Shown one piece after another: positions 52,101-64,000 of a stretch of DNA of 64,000 bases; positions within the stretch are counted from its first letter, which is position 1, and each line of letters begins with the position of its first letter. Origin of the DNA: Mastacembelus armatus (Eukaryota > Chordata > Actinopteri > Synbranchiformes > Mastacembelidae); NCBI RefSeq assembly GCF_900324485.2, contig NC_046646.1:11467262-11531261 (forward strand), read 5' to 3'. Under the pieces are notes generated by a model. The model searched no databases. It was not told the DNA's origin and saw nothing but the letters and a program-made list of their open reading frames with translations. The position numbers and the translations under genes are program-made.

Positions 52101-55100
52101 AGAAATTCATAAGACCTGTGTGTACGTATGAGTTATACACTTAAAGTAATTCCCAATTTGTGCTGCACAGAAGTGTTGAAATCATATTCTTGAAGTGTAC
52201 AAATTTCATTTAAGTGAGAAGGATGGGCTTGTCAGTCAAATACAAAAATCAGCAACACCTGCAGTATGAGAACTTGTGGACAGTGCTGTGCCGTCCCCAT
52301 TCAGAATTACCAGAAGAAATGGGTCACAGATGACTTATTTGCACAGTGCTTCTAAGGGCTGGAGTTTTTTGCTACTCTGCAGTCATAAGAGCTTAAAGAG
52401 GGATTCAGGCACAAGTATTAACATCAAAACTGGAGAAGTAACTTGAACTGTTTACACCTTGGATAATCACATGACACTTCTATTTTAATTCTGTCAGTGT
52501 GTGCAATGAAATGGCCTTGGTTTGTCATTGTAAATTGCTGGAAGAAGAGGGCAGAGAATACACTAAAATCACACTAAAAAGAACAACGCACGAGTGACAA
52601 AAGATGGACAAAGTGAAGTGGACAAAACTCCTGCTTGAAATTGCATTGGGATCGAAGCAAGATCAGCCTGGTCTTTTCTAGTACCACAGTGTTATGTTCT
52701 TAAGTGAATGCATTTGGGTTAGACCCACAGATCAGCATGTGCTGTGGTCAGTTCCTGTGTCTAATCTGATGTGTGGCCTAAAGCTATTAATCAGAAATTC
52801 ACATCCTCAGCAAAATCATAATTTTCATTAACCACATGACAAAGCTGATGCAGTCGAAGTTGATGGCGCCGCAACATTGTAATCCAAACCTGCCTGTCCA
52901 CCTGCAAACATACTGCCTAGCGTGATGGACAAAGCATGCACTAAAGCAATTGTTGGTGCTTTATCATATTGTAACCTAAAAATTCTACATGAAGAGGAAA
53001 GCAGAACACTGCTAGCTCCTTGGCTATATTTTTACTGCACAGTCTTTATAAAATTCCTGCCTTTTCCTAAATCAACCCCAATGCCCCAAATTTTGAGAAG
53101 CATAACATGAGAGAGCAATACAAGTCTCATTGTGGACGCTGCAAAGCCTTTAGCAAGTTGCCTTGAAATCTGGACTCAGCTAACACTGGAGCATCTCTTA
53201 AAATCACTGCAGCTGTGGAGAAGAAGCTGATAAAACCCCCAGTCTGGATGTATTTAGCCATTCACTTCAGATCTACAGATGCCTTCAAGATTGACATTTC
53301 CATCTCCTCTCCTGATTTCTGTCTTCCACAAACCCTGGGATGCTGAAAATGTTTGAAGACAACAACAAGGAACAAGTAGGAATGAGCAGACGATAAAACC
53401 TTCTGAAGTTCAATCTGATAGTGAAAACAAAGGCATTGTCATCATGTGCTACTAAGCAAGGGATGATAGAAGATTTGGTGATGCGATCTAGACCGATATC
53501 TTCAGAATGATCTAACAATCACACAGAGAGAGAGAGCTCAGATTGATTCAGGGTACAAAAATAGGAGTAAAGAAGCATGGACATTCCATGGCTTTTGTAA
53601 GTACCCATGTGTGATGTATGGCTTTATGATCATTTGCCTGCCTGCAAAACAGTGCTGTTCATTACTGGTTTAAATTGCATTTCTTCTAAGAGCTGACAGG
53701 TTAATTTTGTTTTTCTTACTCAGTTTGTTTCTTAAAATGCTGTGATAACTTGAATAATTGTTAATCTTTCCAGGCCATATTTAAGAAGCTTCTGCACTGA
53801 TGTAAGATGATGTGTGAATGCTGGTGCTGGAGTCTTTAACACTGCTCCCACACATCTCTCCACAGATCTTCTCCTATAGAGAAACGTGACCTTGTTGTTT
53901 TGTCCCACTGGCCTCCTGGACCAAGTTCTTCCACCAAGGATGGCTCACCACCTCCAAAGGATCACAGCCCAAAGTCAAAGACTGGTAAGCAAAGTTTAAT
54001 TTAGTGAGCAAAGTAAGCAAAGTTTAGTTTTATGATCTCAAGTGTTATAAAGGCAATCCAGTGCCAGGATGTATGTAAAGGCATTTTACACACATTTTTA
54101 CCTTTATGGTCTTTAGCTTTAAGGTAATGTTTTCCATGTTTTCAGAACACAGTTCTGATTCAGACTCCACACCAAACACCCGGACCTCAAAGACAAACAA
54201 TTCCAGATCATCACCTGAGGACAAAAAGCGGGGACATTTGGACAGGAGGACATTTAGGTATATTTCATATAATTCCAGTGTTTGAAACAAGATCTTAGTT
54301 CACCAAGGGTCCGGTGTTTCTCAAAATGTGACCCACCTGCCCTCAACCTTTATCATGCTGGTACAAATCACCATTTGGATGGGCACAACACAGCATTGCA
54401 TTTTCAGATGCTTGTATGGGAAACCTTTCTGTCCGTAGCTTGTTCTATATAATCAGTAACATAAAACATTTAAGGATATTGTTATTTCAGGATATATAAA
54501 ATGGTAGTTGTATGGCTGATTTTGAGGGCACAAAATAAATTTATTGGCACGCTTTGAATCTCCTTTTCAACAAAAACAATTGACTGCAGAGGTATATATA
54601 TATATATATATTTCTTCTGTTCATGTTTTGTTTATTATTTTGCAGGCCATTTAATTTGATGCACGACAACCAGAGAACCGGGAGGCCATTCAGGAGACCA
54701 GGACCAGGACCCATGCAGGTGAGCAAAACATTTGTCGCATATGACTGCACAGCATGACCCTCAGTATAGGATAACTCACTAAAGAGTCACATTTATAAAC
54801 TCAGATATGATAATAAATGGATGTTATTTGGCTTCTAATTGGAGCTGTACACAATCTTTATAGTGTTTTTAACTTTTAAAGTATATCAGCTGGCTTGTTT
54901 ATAGTTGAAATAAAAAATAGGTGTAATTAAAGCCTTTACTCTTGTGTTTTGCAGGGACCAAGATTCACTGGTGGTCCAAGGAAGACAGGCCCTGAACTGT
55001 CTGGAAATGTTAGACGACCACTCATGGTGTGCATACAATCTTTGTGGATCACTTGTTTCTTATGGGAGATGTTATTGACTGTGCTTTCTTAATTAAAATC

Positions 55101-55264
55101 GTAATTTCTTGTGTTTTTCTAAGGAGAGCTTAGTGCCGCGTCCCATCCCATCCAGGCCAGTGTTCAGAAAAAGTCACAGTATTATGTCCAAATACCGCAA
55201 CATGAGAGTGATGCGACAGCGCGCACCATACAGTCGAGGTCCCAACCAACAACGCTGGTGGTAA
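49169..55264 (+). CDS. Arg/Pro/Ser-rich protein at the BCLAF3 position
   Basis: Eight coding exons (49169-49209, 49353-50042, 50385-51014, 53866-53984, 54146-54257, 54646-54718, 54955-55026, 55124-55264) keep phase and give 625 residues. Nearly the whole protein is disordered, rich in Arg, Ser, Pro, Gly and His ('[17 protein letters not shown]'), as in RNA-associated nuclear proteins. More ordered parts are '[19 protein letters not shown]' near residue 360 and the basic C-terminus '[18 protein letters not shown]', which weakly resembles the end of human BCLAF3. Its place between map7d2 and an SH3KBP1-like gene matches human BCLAF3. I infer a fast-evolving BCLAF3/THRAP3 relative, but the N-terminus ('[14 protein letters not shown]') does not match, so the family is not proven. 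The intron at 51015-53865 is unusually long. Confidence 0.75.
51015..53865 (+). other. Long intron with short coding-like stretches
   Basis: This 2.85-kb intron has no recognised repeat. Several plus-strand stretches read like broken protein, for example around 51063-51230 and 51330-51420 ('[18 protein letters not shown]'). None is long, they lie in different frames and no splice chain connects them. It may be a decayed gene fragment, or chance. Confidence 0.35.
54594..54612. repeat. TA dinucleotide repeat
   Basis: About nine TA units upstream of an exon of the BCLAF3-like gene. Confidence 0.85.
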
Positions 55265-55803
55265 CCTCTGGTAAGTTCTGACCATGTGTGGTTGTGAAGG
55301 GGCAGCATGTGCCGTGTGCAGTGTGTTCTTCAAACAGTGTGAACTAGCTGTGTAGTTGCAAATGTCATATACTCACTGTAAATTATTCTGGACTTGTCAT
55401 GGTAGACAGTCTCTAAATTACTTATCAAGTAAACTCATGAGTTTCACTTTTGTATCTCAACACAGGTCCTACAGTTGGCAGGTTTAACACTGGAAAATGT
55501 GGGAGACACTAATGTTTTTTGGCTGGGTGGACTGCACAAATCCTGCGCTCCATACAACCCAACCTGCCTGTATATTGTGGAAGTGTTGCTTATATATATA
55601 TTTTTTTTTTCCTCTATGTGTGTTTCTGTTGCATCTTTAAATACTGCAGGACTTCAGGACGTTTGTAACATATGCCATCATATTTTGCTGTGCTGCTTAT
55701 GCCACTGTGTATATGATGATTTGGGAGTAGCTGCTTGAGATCTTGGCTGACTTTGTTTTACTTAAATATTTTAACCCTTTTTTGTTGTTTACCAGTAACA
55801 TTT

Positions 55804-55836
55804 CTTTTTTCTTTTTTTTTTTTTTTTTTTTTTTTA
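55804..55836. repeat. Poly-T tract
   Basis: About 30 T bases with few interruptions inside the probable 3' UTR. Not clearly the tail of a retrotransposed copy, because no element body adjoins it. Confidence 0.85.
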
Positions 55837-55979
55837 AATTTCAGCAAGTCCAGCATTTTATTTAATATCTACCTATCATGTGAGGTCAAGAGTGTCGTGA
55901 AACAGTGGCTTTTTGACTGACTCTTAGCTACTACTTGTAAAACTTGTATAATCACTTGTTCAGTTTGTTTCAGACTTAA

Positions 55980-55985
55980 AATAAA
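55980..55985 (+). terminator. Polyadenylation signal of the BCLAF3-like gene
   Basis: AATAAA followed by T-rich sequence; it lies about 0.7 kb after the stop codon and before the next gene. Confidence 0.5.
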
Positions 55986-56730
55986 ATGGGATTTAACAAA
56001 CTCTGTTAGTTGTTTCATTGTAAAATGGAACTGAGATTTCATAATAAATGCAGATGATCACTCTTTCTGCCTTTCCTTTGTTCGGTCCTGTATAAACACC
56101 AGCTCTAGTTCAGTCTGTTAAACACAACTCTCGCCCTCCCCCAGTGATATTTGTGAGGGGAGTGGTGCTAAACTTAGCCCTGACAGTACCACTCCTCATC
56201 ACAACATACTCCGCACACCACACCGGGTTACAATGGATGGAGTCGAGTTACCACAGATGCTGCTGTATCTCAATGTTGACGCTGACAAAACAAGGTGAGT
56301 GTATGCACCAGGTCCTTTACAGCCACTGATAATAATTTAGCAGTTGGTTTTTGTCTGTTCACTAATGTCTGAACCTGCCACTGCTCCTTTTTGTGTGTGG
56401 GGTCGAGCATGTGTCGCACATTTGTTTGCTGTTGTGGCATGAGAGAAACAGCTGCCTGTCTAGCACCCAAATTTGGTTCTCCACACTTTTATATAGAATG
56501 TCCAAACTTAAGTTGCTGTTATATTATCAAGAGCACAGGTAATGGTTAAACAAATGTAATGACCATTTTTAAAAATCATTTCACTTTCTTAAAGGTATAG
56601 CATGATGTGAGACTGTGCCGACTGGTTTTTGTTGATACTTGCTTCACTGACTTGCTGCAATCTGTCATTTGTAGATGTAGATTTAAAGACTGCAGGTTTT
56701 TGTCTGTCTACAATTGTATTCCTCTCTGTC

Positions 56731-58302
56731 ATGATGGGCAACTATAGTTCAGCCCTCATTCCTGGTAAGCCTTGCAACTGCTGCTGTTACATCAGTTACA
56801 TTAGTTTTAAAAAAGCAAAAAAACTAGCATGGTTGAATGCTGTATGTTTTAACAGTTAAGTATTATTACACGCTTTGTAATCACACACAGGACAAGATGT
56901 AGATTTATTACTATAAAATGCCCTAGATTCTCTGTAGTCAATGGTTTAAATAAGATCTGGATATTGCAATGTGTGTTTTAACATTTATTCTCCGATTCTC
57001 TTAAAGACACTGAAGAGTTTGTTTCAATTGTGTCAATGGCGGAGAAGCTGAATGAGCAGGTAGCTCGTGCTGCAGATGAGAGTTTACAGGCAGAGCTTCA
57101 GACTCTGGGAAGTATACATTTTTAATAATAATTATCTGAAAGCCAAGTTATACTATTCATTTAAGTACTACTGTCATAACTTGACTCCCTGTATGAAAGG
57201 AGAGAGTGTTGTGACTGTTTGTGTACCAACTGCCCTTGGGATAAATTTAACTTTTCTGCACCGCCTCAGACACACAGCCACACACAGCAGCAGTAGATAT
57301 CTACTTTCATGCCTTACTTAAAAAGAGGTTAAAAGCCACTGAATAAATATGAGCTAAATATTTTACTACAAGAATTTGTTACCTACTTTAAGACCAGTTC
57401 ACAGGTCACTAAAAGCCAGACCATTTGTTTTCATGAATACAGTGTGTGAAGTGTCCTTTACATGCCATTATACTTAACAGACGTCTCAAACTAGACTTAA
57501 CTTACAGGTAACACTGATGGAACAGGAAAGGAAAGAAAACCAGAGTGAAGAGCTGGATTCTTTAGCACTTCAAGGAAACTCTGAGGAACCAAATCAAAAT
57601 GGATCTGCTCAGCCTGTAAGTGTGAAAGAAACGCACACACTTTTTAAAATCTAAATAATCATTTCAGATTTTTGTTGTGCTTTCAGCCGGTAACGTTGGA
57701 TTGTTCTTCACAGGAAGTAGCACCCAAAAGTGTGCCCACGCAGTCCTTCTCCTCTCTGCTACCAAAGGCGCTCTCTGCTGTGCTCCACCCATCGCTGCCC
57801 CCGGGCCTCGGCTCCAGCACCCACACAAACGCAAGTCAAGTGAAACACACGTCACCGAACCTGGAACAACTGCAGATGGAGCTGAGGGACCTGAGGGACC
57901 AGTTTGAACAGATGAAGAGTCAGCACAAGTATGGCTTTGTTACTGTAATCTCTGCTCAGGTTATTTTGCCAGCCTCAGCCTGGCTGGTGTGTGACACCGC
58001 CATCGCTGCAGCACTGTTTTCCTGTTGCACTAACCTGACAATATTTTGTGTTCCAGCAAAGAAATTAAGCTACTGATGAATGAACTAGATGAGGAGAAGA
58101 GGATTCGCTTGACTTTACAGGTATGACATGAAGAAACAATGAGTAACAGATTTCTGTGTATTATCATTCACCTTTTTAAACTGGGGAAAACCACTTTAAG
58201 CTGAGAACAATAGAAACAACATCTGTGCACCTTCTTGATATTGTTTCTGTTGTTTTATTTTAGATGGAGATTCAGCGTATGAAGAAGCACATGGCTAAAT
58301 GA
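56731..58302 (+). CDS. SH3-less SH3KBP1/CD2AP-family coiled-coil protein
   Basis: Six exons (56697 or later to 56764, 57007-57059, 57508-57615, 57687-57928, 58057-58120, 58264-58302) keep phase. From the ATG at 56731 they give 179 residues. The last 60 residues, including 'LRDLRDQFEQMKSQHNKEIK' and 'NELDEEKRIRLTLQMEIQR', match the C-terminal coiled coil of SH3KBP1 (CIN85) and CD2AP, which mediates self-association. The middle is Ser/Pro-rich with 'ALSAVLHPSLPPGLGSS'. The three SH3 domains that make up the N-terminal half of SH3KBP1 (about 665 residues) are absent, and no SH3 exon is seen nearby. The start is uncertain: 'MMGNYSSALIP' is open, but an upstream exon ending at 56296 could join in phase and add residues. 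The second methionine would expose 'MGNYSS', a possible but unproven myristoylation site. Confidence 0.75.
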
Positions 58303-59333
58303 GTGCAGTAGAGAACCTGACAAAAGCACATTTTAAAGGTCCTGCTGTGCAGCCATCTGATAAAGACTGTTTTTATCCTTGCAGCTTTTTGATGAAAAAA
58401 AGCTTCTCGCTTTTTTTTTTTTTAACAAATGGTTGTTGTTGGTTATTTAATTTACTTTTTTGTTAGACTGCTGAAGGGGCTTATTGCTGAAAGTGCACAG
58501 AGGAAACACAGCAGAGACTGATAAGATGAAAAAACTGTACAATGTCACACTGAGTATCAGTTGAGCACACCCTCGAAATAAGCAGGTGTTGTACTTTCTG
58601 GCATCTTTAGCATCCTGTGTAAAAATTTTCCATTTCCTTTGGGAATCCAGACTTGGAATGACTGGTGGGTGTAGGGCTGACTATGTGCTGGAGAGATCAT
58701 CACTATTAAATAGGTTATCAATAATATTTCTCTTATCCAACTGCATGAAAGCAATCTGACAGTGAAACAGGCCGAGAGGAGGATAACGTCTGCTCTGTAA
58801 CTTGTTATAACATAACATGATGCTGAGAAGCAAACATGAAGCTCTGATCATGTTTTAGGTGAAGATATTTTTGATTGTACAAAAATAATATTGTCCAAGC
58901 TGACAGTTAATCTGATTATTGATTGTTAATGTGTGGGAGCAATGTGAATTAATTGAAGACTCTGGAGATAGAAATTGTAGAGTTGTTTATTATTAATGGT
59001 TGAGGAATAACAAGAAAATAAATTTATAAAATAAATATACAGTTGGGGTGATGTGCTATGTAAAAAATAAAAAATCCTATCCCTTCAGGTAAAATCATTG
59101 AAAAAACATACATATTATTTACAATAAAATTTAAAGTAAAATATCACATTTCATTTTCAGATGACAATCACATTGGCTGATATTTGGCTCTCACCTTGCT
59201 GCTTATTGATGTGCTTTATTTGCAGTCTATGTTGTTTTCCTGTACAACCCCTGAGGAAACGAATGATCAGCTGAATCTCTTCCAACATCGCCATGTGACA
59301 TGTATCTCATGTGACATGGAGAGAGATTTTGTC
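58303..59333. other. Tail-to-tail spacer
   Basis: The SH3KBP1-like gene and liph end towards each other. The sequence is AT-rich 3' UTR and spacer with several AATAAA words on both strands. No gene is seen. Confidence 0.55.
59215..59220 (-). terminator. liph polyadenylation signal
   Basis: Minus-strand AATAAA 114 nt after the liph stop codon. Other copies lie further downstream near 58986, so this is one candidate among several. Confidence 0.4.
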
Positions 59334-62300
59334 TCAAAAGTTGGATTCTTCACAGGGAATTGGCCTGAAGGTGACCTCTTCGTTGTCCTTAAGAAGAAGA
59401 TCATATCGACAGAGAGGCCTGCAAAGCAAGGTAAGTAGGGGATTACTTATACACTGAAAATGGCTGAAATTGTGTATTAAATAGGTCAGATTTCTTAAAA
59501 ATCATGTAAAGTGTATAGATTGTTTACCTCTGCTCGTGTTCCAGATTTGTGAGACGGATTCGGAGAACACGGAGCTTATATTTGGGACTACATGTATTCC
59601 CATTAGAGAATTTGAGAGACATCTTTTCCACCGACTGAATGTTTTTGCCAACCTGAGCCAACATCTTGGTCTCTGTGTACTCCCTGAACTTTGATGCTTT
59701 ACTGATGAAAATAGATATATAAAAGATAAATGTTACTGAGTGGAAAGCAGAGGACAAGGAAAAGTCATAACGCAATGTTGGTACTTTTAGGTACAGAATA
59801 GTGAAAAGACTTACTGATTAATGGATGCCACTGCTTCTGTACCATTATAATGAAGTTTAGCAGTAATGTATCCCGAGCGTTCATCCTTGTTCCATACCAT
59901 CACGTCCAACAGGTAGTTTGTCACTGAGAGAAGACATTGTATTTTTAATTCAAAAATATATCAGGCATTAGAAACATAGACTGTCATTAGAAACTGTGGG
60001 AGGAAACTGGAACATCCAGAGAAAATCCACACACAATCAACCTTCTTGCTGTGAGGCAACAGTGCTAACCCCTGCACCTTGAGGCCGCCCTCCACTCAAA
60101 TTGTTTTTTAGATTTTATTTTCCCTGAATTTCTGTCAAGTTGCATTTCCAGCTTAAAGGAAAGGCTGCAAAAATGAAAGAAAAGGGCAAATGTTGACTTT
60201 TCCTGCAATACTGCTCTACTGATTAGAGACAAGGGACGCTTTGAGAACACATTTCTGGTTGGTTGTTCAGGTTGTCATATATTGTCTTAGATTTTATTTG
60301 TTAATTTTTTAACTTTTCTAGTGTTTCTGCAACATTACTTAAGGAGCTACTGTTAATTTTATGTTTTTTATATAATTTAATAAAATCCAGATATTCCTTT
60401 TATTTTGAACAATCATATGCATTTTCTTAAACTTAGAATGAGCCTTTTAAATCTACATAGGGAGCAGGTCTCCCTTTATAGAGGCAGACATACTGCCATG
60501 CCAGGATTATACAGTAGCCCAGAAAGGACAAACCAAACACTGGCTCTAGACAGGAAATTGTGTTTTGTTTTAAAAGTGACAGTCACCGTACCCTCCCCTG
60601 TGCCTGAAATGGGGTGTGGGTCCTGCTCAGAAAGTTGCATTCTGCAATCTCACCACAAAATGTGTCACATTTTACACACTGCACCTTTAAGTTTCTGTCC
60701 AGTTTTTATTCTTTTGATTGCTTTTTTAAATGTTGTGCTACTTACTGCAGAATGGAGTTTTTGCAGTTGTTGAAAAATAAGCTTTTGTTTGGCCCAGCCT
60801 CACCAGGATGTCCTTCCACCTTACGACATCATAGCCTGTATTCGAGAGAACCAACTGCATCAGGTCTGCAATAACACACTGTAACCACTGGAGAAATCAA
60901 TGAATATGTGGCTATATATCAATATGTTTAATTTTGAAGAGTAAAAAACAAACAAATATATTTAAAAAACATGTCATTTTTTTTCCTAACTGGTACCAAC
61001 CAAAGACAGGACATCCTGCGGCACCAAACTGGTCACAGCTCACACAGTCACCATCCAGAAAATCTTTGTAGGAGGAGCAGGGATAGGCTGTACTGGAGCA
61101 TGTCCTATTCACAGACTCAATGTAGAGCAACACTGATCTCTGGTGGTCACACTTGAAATAGGCTCCTCCTGTATAGTAGTAAGTCAGAAATGGGATTGTT
61201 ATCATCTTGTTGAAAGGCTTAGAACACAAGTTCCACCCTCATTACATCTATCCATCTGTGTACATATCTAAAAGCTTACCACTAAAGATGGTTTTTGGGC
61301 ACCCAGGTTGGTCTGTTCCTCCATTTGCATAGAAATCAATGTGGCCCAGAGGTTCTCTAAAGCCCAGGGCTGTAAACAAGCAGATGCCACATGAAAAGAA
61401 AAAAAATAAATAAATAAATTCAATCGACTGCCTTTATATATAATAGTTACTGTATGTAACAAATTTAAACCACTTATAACTAAATACACAAATATATAAT
61501 ACAGCATTAACTAACCATCTATATCTGTGTGCAGGACATCTACGAACTGGGCGTCTGTGGGGTCCAGTCGTTCGTTTGGAGGATTGCCTTTAAATTGAGG
61601 CCCAGCAGGATCCAGAGCTGCAAACATCACATCAGTTGGTCTCAGCTTTGACTTTATTCCCAAGCAACCAAACTGGCACATGGGAGCGCAAAATAGCAGA
61701 CTTGGGCAAACATTACTGTAAATGTTATCACTAAACTCTCTGCTGATAAAGAATCACTACAGATGCCTAAACATGTTTTTCATTTCTATATTTCCCTGAC
61801 ACTGCAGGCACTGTGGAGAGGATTTTCTGCTTTCACCTAAAAGTCTCTCCACAGGGGCTTTAGGTGAAGTGATCCAAATTGGCATGATTTTTCATACCTC
61901 CTGCCCAGAGAGACAAAACCTGAACCAGGATGCATTACTAACATATGTGATTGAAGTTTAAATAAAGTTCACATCATGATATTGCTGGATGAATTGAACA
62001 ATGACAATTTCTATATAAAATCACACAGAACACACAAAAACTCTACCACTGTATTTCACAGCTCATACATTTAGTATTGTGACTTCCAGTTCAGAGTTTG
62101 TTAAATGTGGATCACATAGTGAAGCTGAGCAAAACCGAAGCGGAGCATCTGCCACTCTTACCTGTTATTCTACCAATTGTCCCATTCAGGTTAGTGCCTA
62201 CAAAGCCTGATATATGAGCTCCTAGACTGACGCCGATCATGTGGATGGAGCTCAGAGAGGCACCATGTTCCTGGAAAGATCAGTCATTAGTCTTATAACA

Positions 62301-63937
62301 TCCATTACTTGTCTGTTTAGACACAGCACTGATGGTCACAGAAAGTGTAAGATACAGCTCATACCTCCATGTTTTTAATAAAAGCGGTGAGGTTGGCAGC
62401 TGCCTTCTTTGTGTTTTCCACTGACTTTAAATAGTTCAGATTAGCAGCTCCGTGGTTCCAGTCCACTAATATGACATTCATGTCTTTCCTGTGCAGCAGC
62501 AGCTGTGTCAACTTCTTCACCCAAATTGGTGGAGATCCTGTGGGCCGATACCCATGAATGATGAAGGTGGTGGGGTTGGACAGGTTGAAATGAGGATGGG
62601 CAGACAGGTTGGTGTGGGACATGAGTGTACCACAGTCGATACTTTCCCTGGTGTACAGCAACAACCTAATTTTGAGGGTGGTGCCAAAGAATGCATGACC
62701 GAAGTTTAGATCTGTAAATGTAGCACATTTTCTAGCTGGGAGTGAGGACAAGAAAAAAAAGAAAGAGCAGAAAAAGGGACAGAGAAGAAGAAGTAAGTCA
62801 CAGTCATTTTGATCTTACAAGATTGTATGTCCCTTAAATACTTAATGACTTGACTTGCCATCCAAAGTTTCTGCCATCATCAGTGACATACAGAAATTTC
62901 CATATGACTCACAATTGTAGTAGTGAACGCAATTCTACGGTGAAACTGTTTTTACACAACTTACTAGTAATGCCTACTACAAAGGCACGTCATGAACAAG
63001 TTCAACTGGGAAGGCAGACAAGAAGTCAGCACAAAGATTTATTCATGGAACTGACATTTAATAGTAGTGTCAAAGTTTGTGAACCAATTCACACACAGTA
63101 TACGCAGCAGCATGCAATCAGAGAGACTAAGAACAGCAGAAGATGTGGTTATAACAAACCATAAGCGCATCCACATCCCATGTTACAAATCACACTTGCA
63201 GGTGTCACAAACATGTGACAGTGAGCAAATGACTGTAAATAATATTGTCTACAACAACCCAACCCTCAGTGACATTTTATGACATTTTACAATCGGATCT
63301 ATCTGATACTCAAGTACAATAGATTTTGTTAATGCCACCAACCAAACTACATGACAGCAGAGCCAAGTTACCAATAACACTTAAATCATTCATTACTCAT
63401 CTCTAGTTCGACATCAGTCTGCTAATAAATGAGTGTTCACGACATGACAAAGATTTTATCTGAACTGGTTGTGAGAGTTAGACTTATCATTTTCTTCTAC
63501 CCAACCTGAGGTCATGTAAACCTTTAATCACAGACAGAATATACAGAAGGGGAGAGTTATAGGTTTATGTTTTAGAAATGTTCACATTAGCTGTTCTCCA
63601 CAACCGTTACAGAACAGATGTGAATCCCAATTTACATAAATCTCCTAACCAAGGCTGCATACTGTACTGCTGAGAGCCCTGTTTAACTCGAAAAACCATC
63701 ATCTTTGTTTTCCTACTAAATTTCAGTTCCTCAAATGTTCTTTCATTATTTCTCTACAACTTCTGATGAAAATGAGTAACTGTCTGTGTGGGTGTGTGTG
63801 TGTGTACCTAGTGTATGTGCACAGCGCTAAGATGTAAAATACAACATTTACATTTTAAGTGTTATGTTTTAGGCCTCACCTTTGCATGTCTGAAGAATTA
63901 CCAGCAGGACCGGTGTCAGATATTGCCACAGGAACAT
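59334..63937 (-). CDS. liph: Lipase H, membrane-associated phosphatidic acid-selective phospholipase A1
   Basis: Ten exons (63880-63937, 62365-62735, 62162-62270, 61516-61617, 61280-61369, 61001-61168, 60746-60835, 59815-59923, 59528-59701, 59334-59418) join to 451 residues, the length of human LIPH. The enzyme removes the sn-1 fatty acid of phosphatidic acid to make lysophosphatidic acid outside the cell. Residues 1-19 are a signal peptide ('[18 protein letters not shown]'). The catalytic triad is visible: Ser in '[13 protein letters not shown]', Asp in '[10 protein letters not shown]' and His in '[12 protein letters not shown]'. '[18 protein letters not shown]' shows the short lid typical of this phospholipase group rather than of triglyceride lipases. 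A PLAT-like C-terminal part ends '[20 protein letters not shown]', close to human. LIPI is the nearest alternative name. The gene looks intact. Confidence 0.95.
59992..60090 (-). repeat. SINE fragment, reverse orientation
   Basis: Read on the minus strand it contains 'ggttagcactgttgcctcac' followed by 'gattgtgtgtgg' and 'tctctggatgttcc', the head of the same SINE family as at 33979. It lacks the body and tail. Confidence 0.65.
60339..60690 (-). mobile_element. Second copy of the TTAA-flanked MITE, in a liph intron
   Basis: On the minus strand the unit begins 'cttaaaggtgcagtgtgtaa' and continues with 'gagacctgctccctatgtag', both shared with the copy at 43104-43472. The far end is diverged and is placed at a TTAA near 60339 with low certainty. 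Sequence differs at many sites, so the two copies are not recent duplicates. Confidence 0.7.
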
Positions 63938-64000
63938 GCTTTATACCAGCAACAAGCAAATAAGCAAAAAGGATTTGTCAAAATTAGACCATTACACCAA

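Larger units (their letters stand above)
55265..56696. other. 3' UTR of the BCLAF3-like gene and spacer
   Basis: The stop codon is followed by a possible 3' UTR intron ('ctctg|gtaagt' to 'cacag|gtcc', 55271-55466), a long T run at 55804-55836 and an AATAAA at 55980. From 56.1 to 56.3 kb a GC-richer stretch with a possible donor at 56297 may be the first exon of the next gene. Confidence 0.5.

Noticed and set aside
56232-56296. Possible first coding exon starting 'MDGVELPQML' before a GTGAGT donor
   Set aside because: This frame ends in a phase that runs into stops in the next exons. Another frame of the same segment does fit, so the exon may exist, but its coding status is unresolved.

Overview
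The window is vertebrate nuclear DNA, almost certainly from a ray-finned fish and probably a percomorph. Genes are intron-rich but compact, with many introns of 70-150 bp. Encoded proteins match vertebrate families closely. The repeats are typical of fish: a Tc1/mariner copy, a hAT-like remnant, a tRNA-headed SINE ending in ATGG repeats, TTAA-flanked MITEs and many CA/GT microsatellites. Exons were joined by hand from reading frame, GT/AG sites and protein homology, so exon borders are predictions.

Layout. A small plus-strand lipocalin gene (ptgds-like, 2.6-3.8 kb) lies at the left. Five minus-strand genes follow: zfx (6.6-13.8 kb, with a Tc1 copy and a hAT-like remnant in its large intron), sat1 (18.1-19.2 kb), prdx4 (21.0-24.2 kb), a TOG-domain crescerin/TOGARAM-like gene (24.7-27.2 kb) and pdha1 (29.5-33.8 kb). 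A divergent promoter region at 33.8-35.1 kb leads into three plus-strand genes: map7d2 (35.1-45.0 kb), an Arg/Pro/Ser-rich gene in the position of BCLAF3 (49.2-55.3 kb), and a short gene encoding only the C-terminal coiled coil of the SH3KBP1/CD2AP family (56.7-58.3 kb). A complete minus-strand lipase H gene (59.3-63.9 kb) closes the window.

The genes do not form one pathway. What links them is conserved synteny: ZFX, SAT1, PRDX4, PDHA1, MAP7D2, BCLAF3 and SH3KBP1 are neighbours on human Xp22, and here they are packed into about 52 kb.

The most notable points are these. The ZFX-family protein lacks the eleventh of the usual thirteen zinc fingers, and a low-complexity linker takes its place. 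The SH3KBP1-like gene has no SH3 domains but sits at the syntenic SH3KBP1 position. The prostaglandin D synthase-like lipocalin has no catalytic cysteine. sat1 has no intron large enough for the known polyamine-controlled poison exon. A pdha1 intron contains a perfect hairpin with 26-bp arms. I saw no viral element, CRISPR array, rRNA gene or convincing functional tRNA gene.
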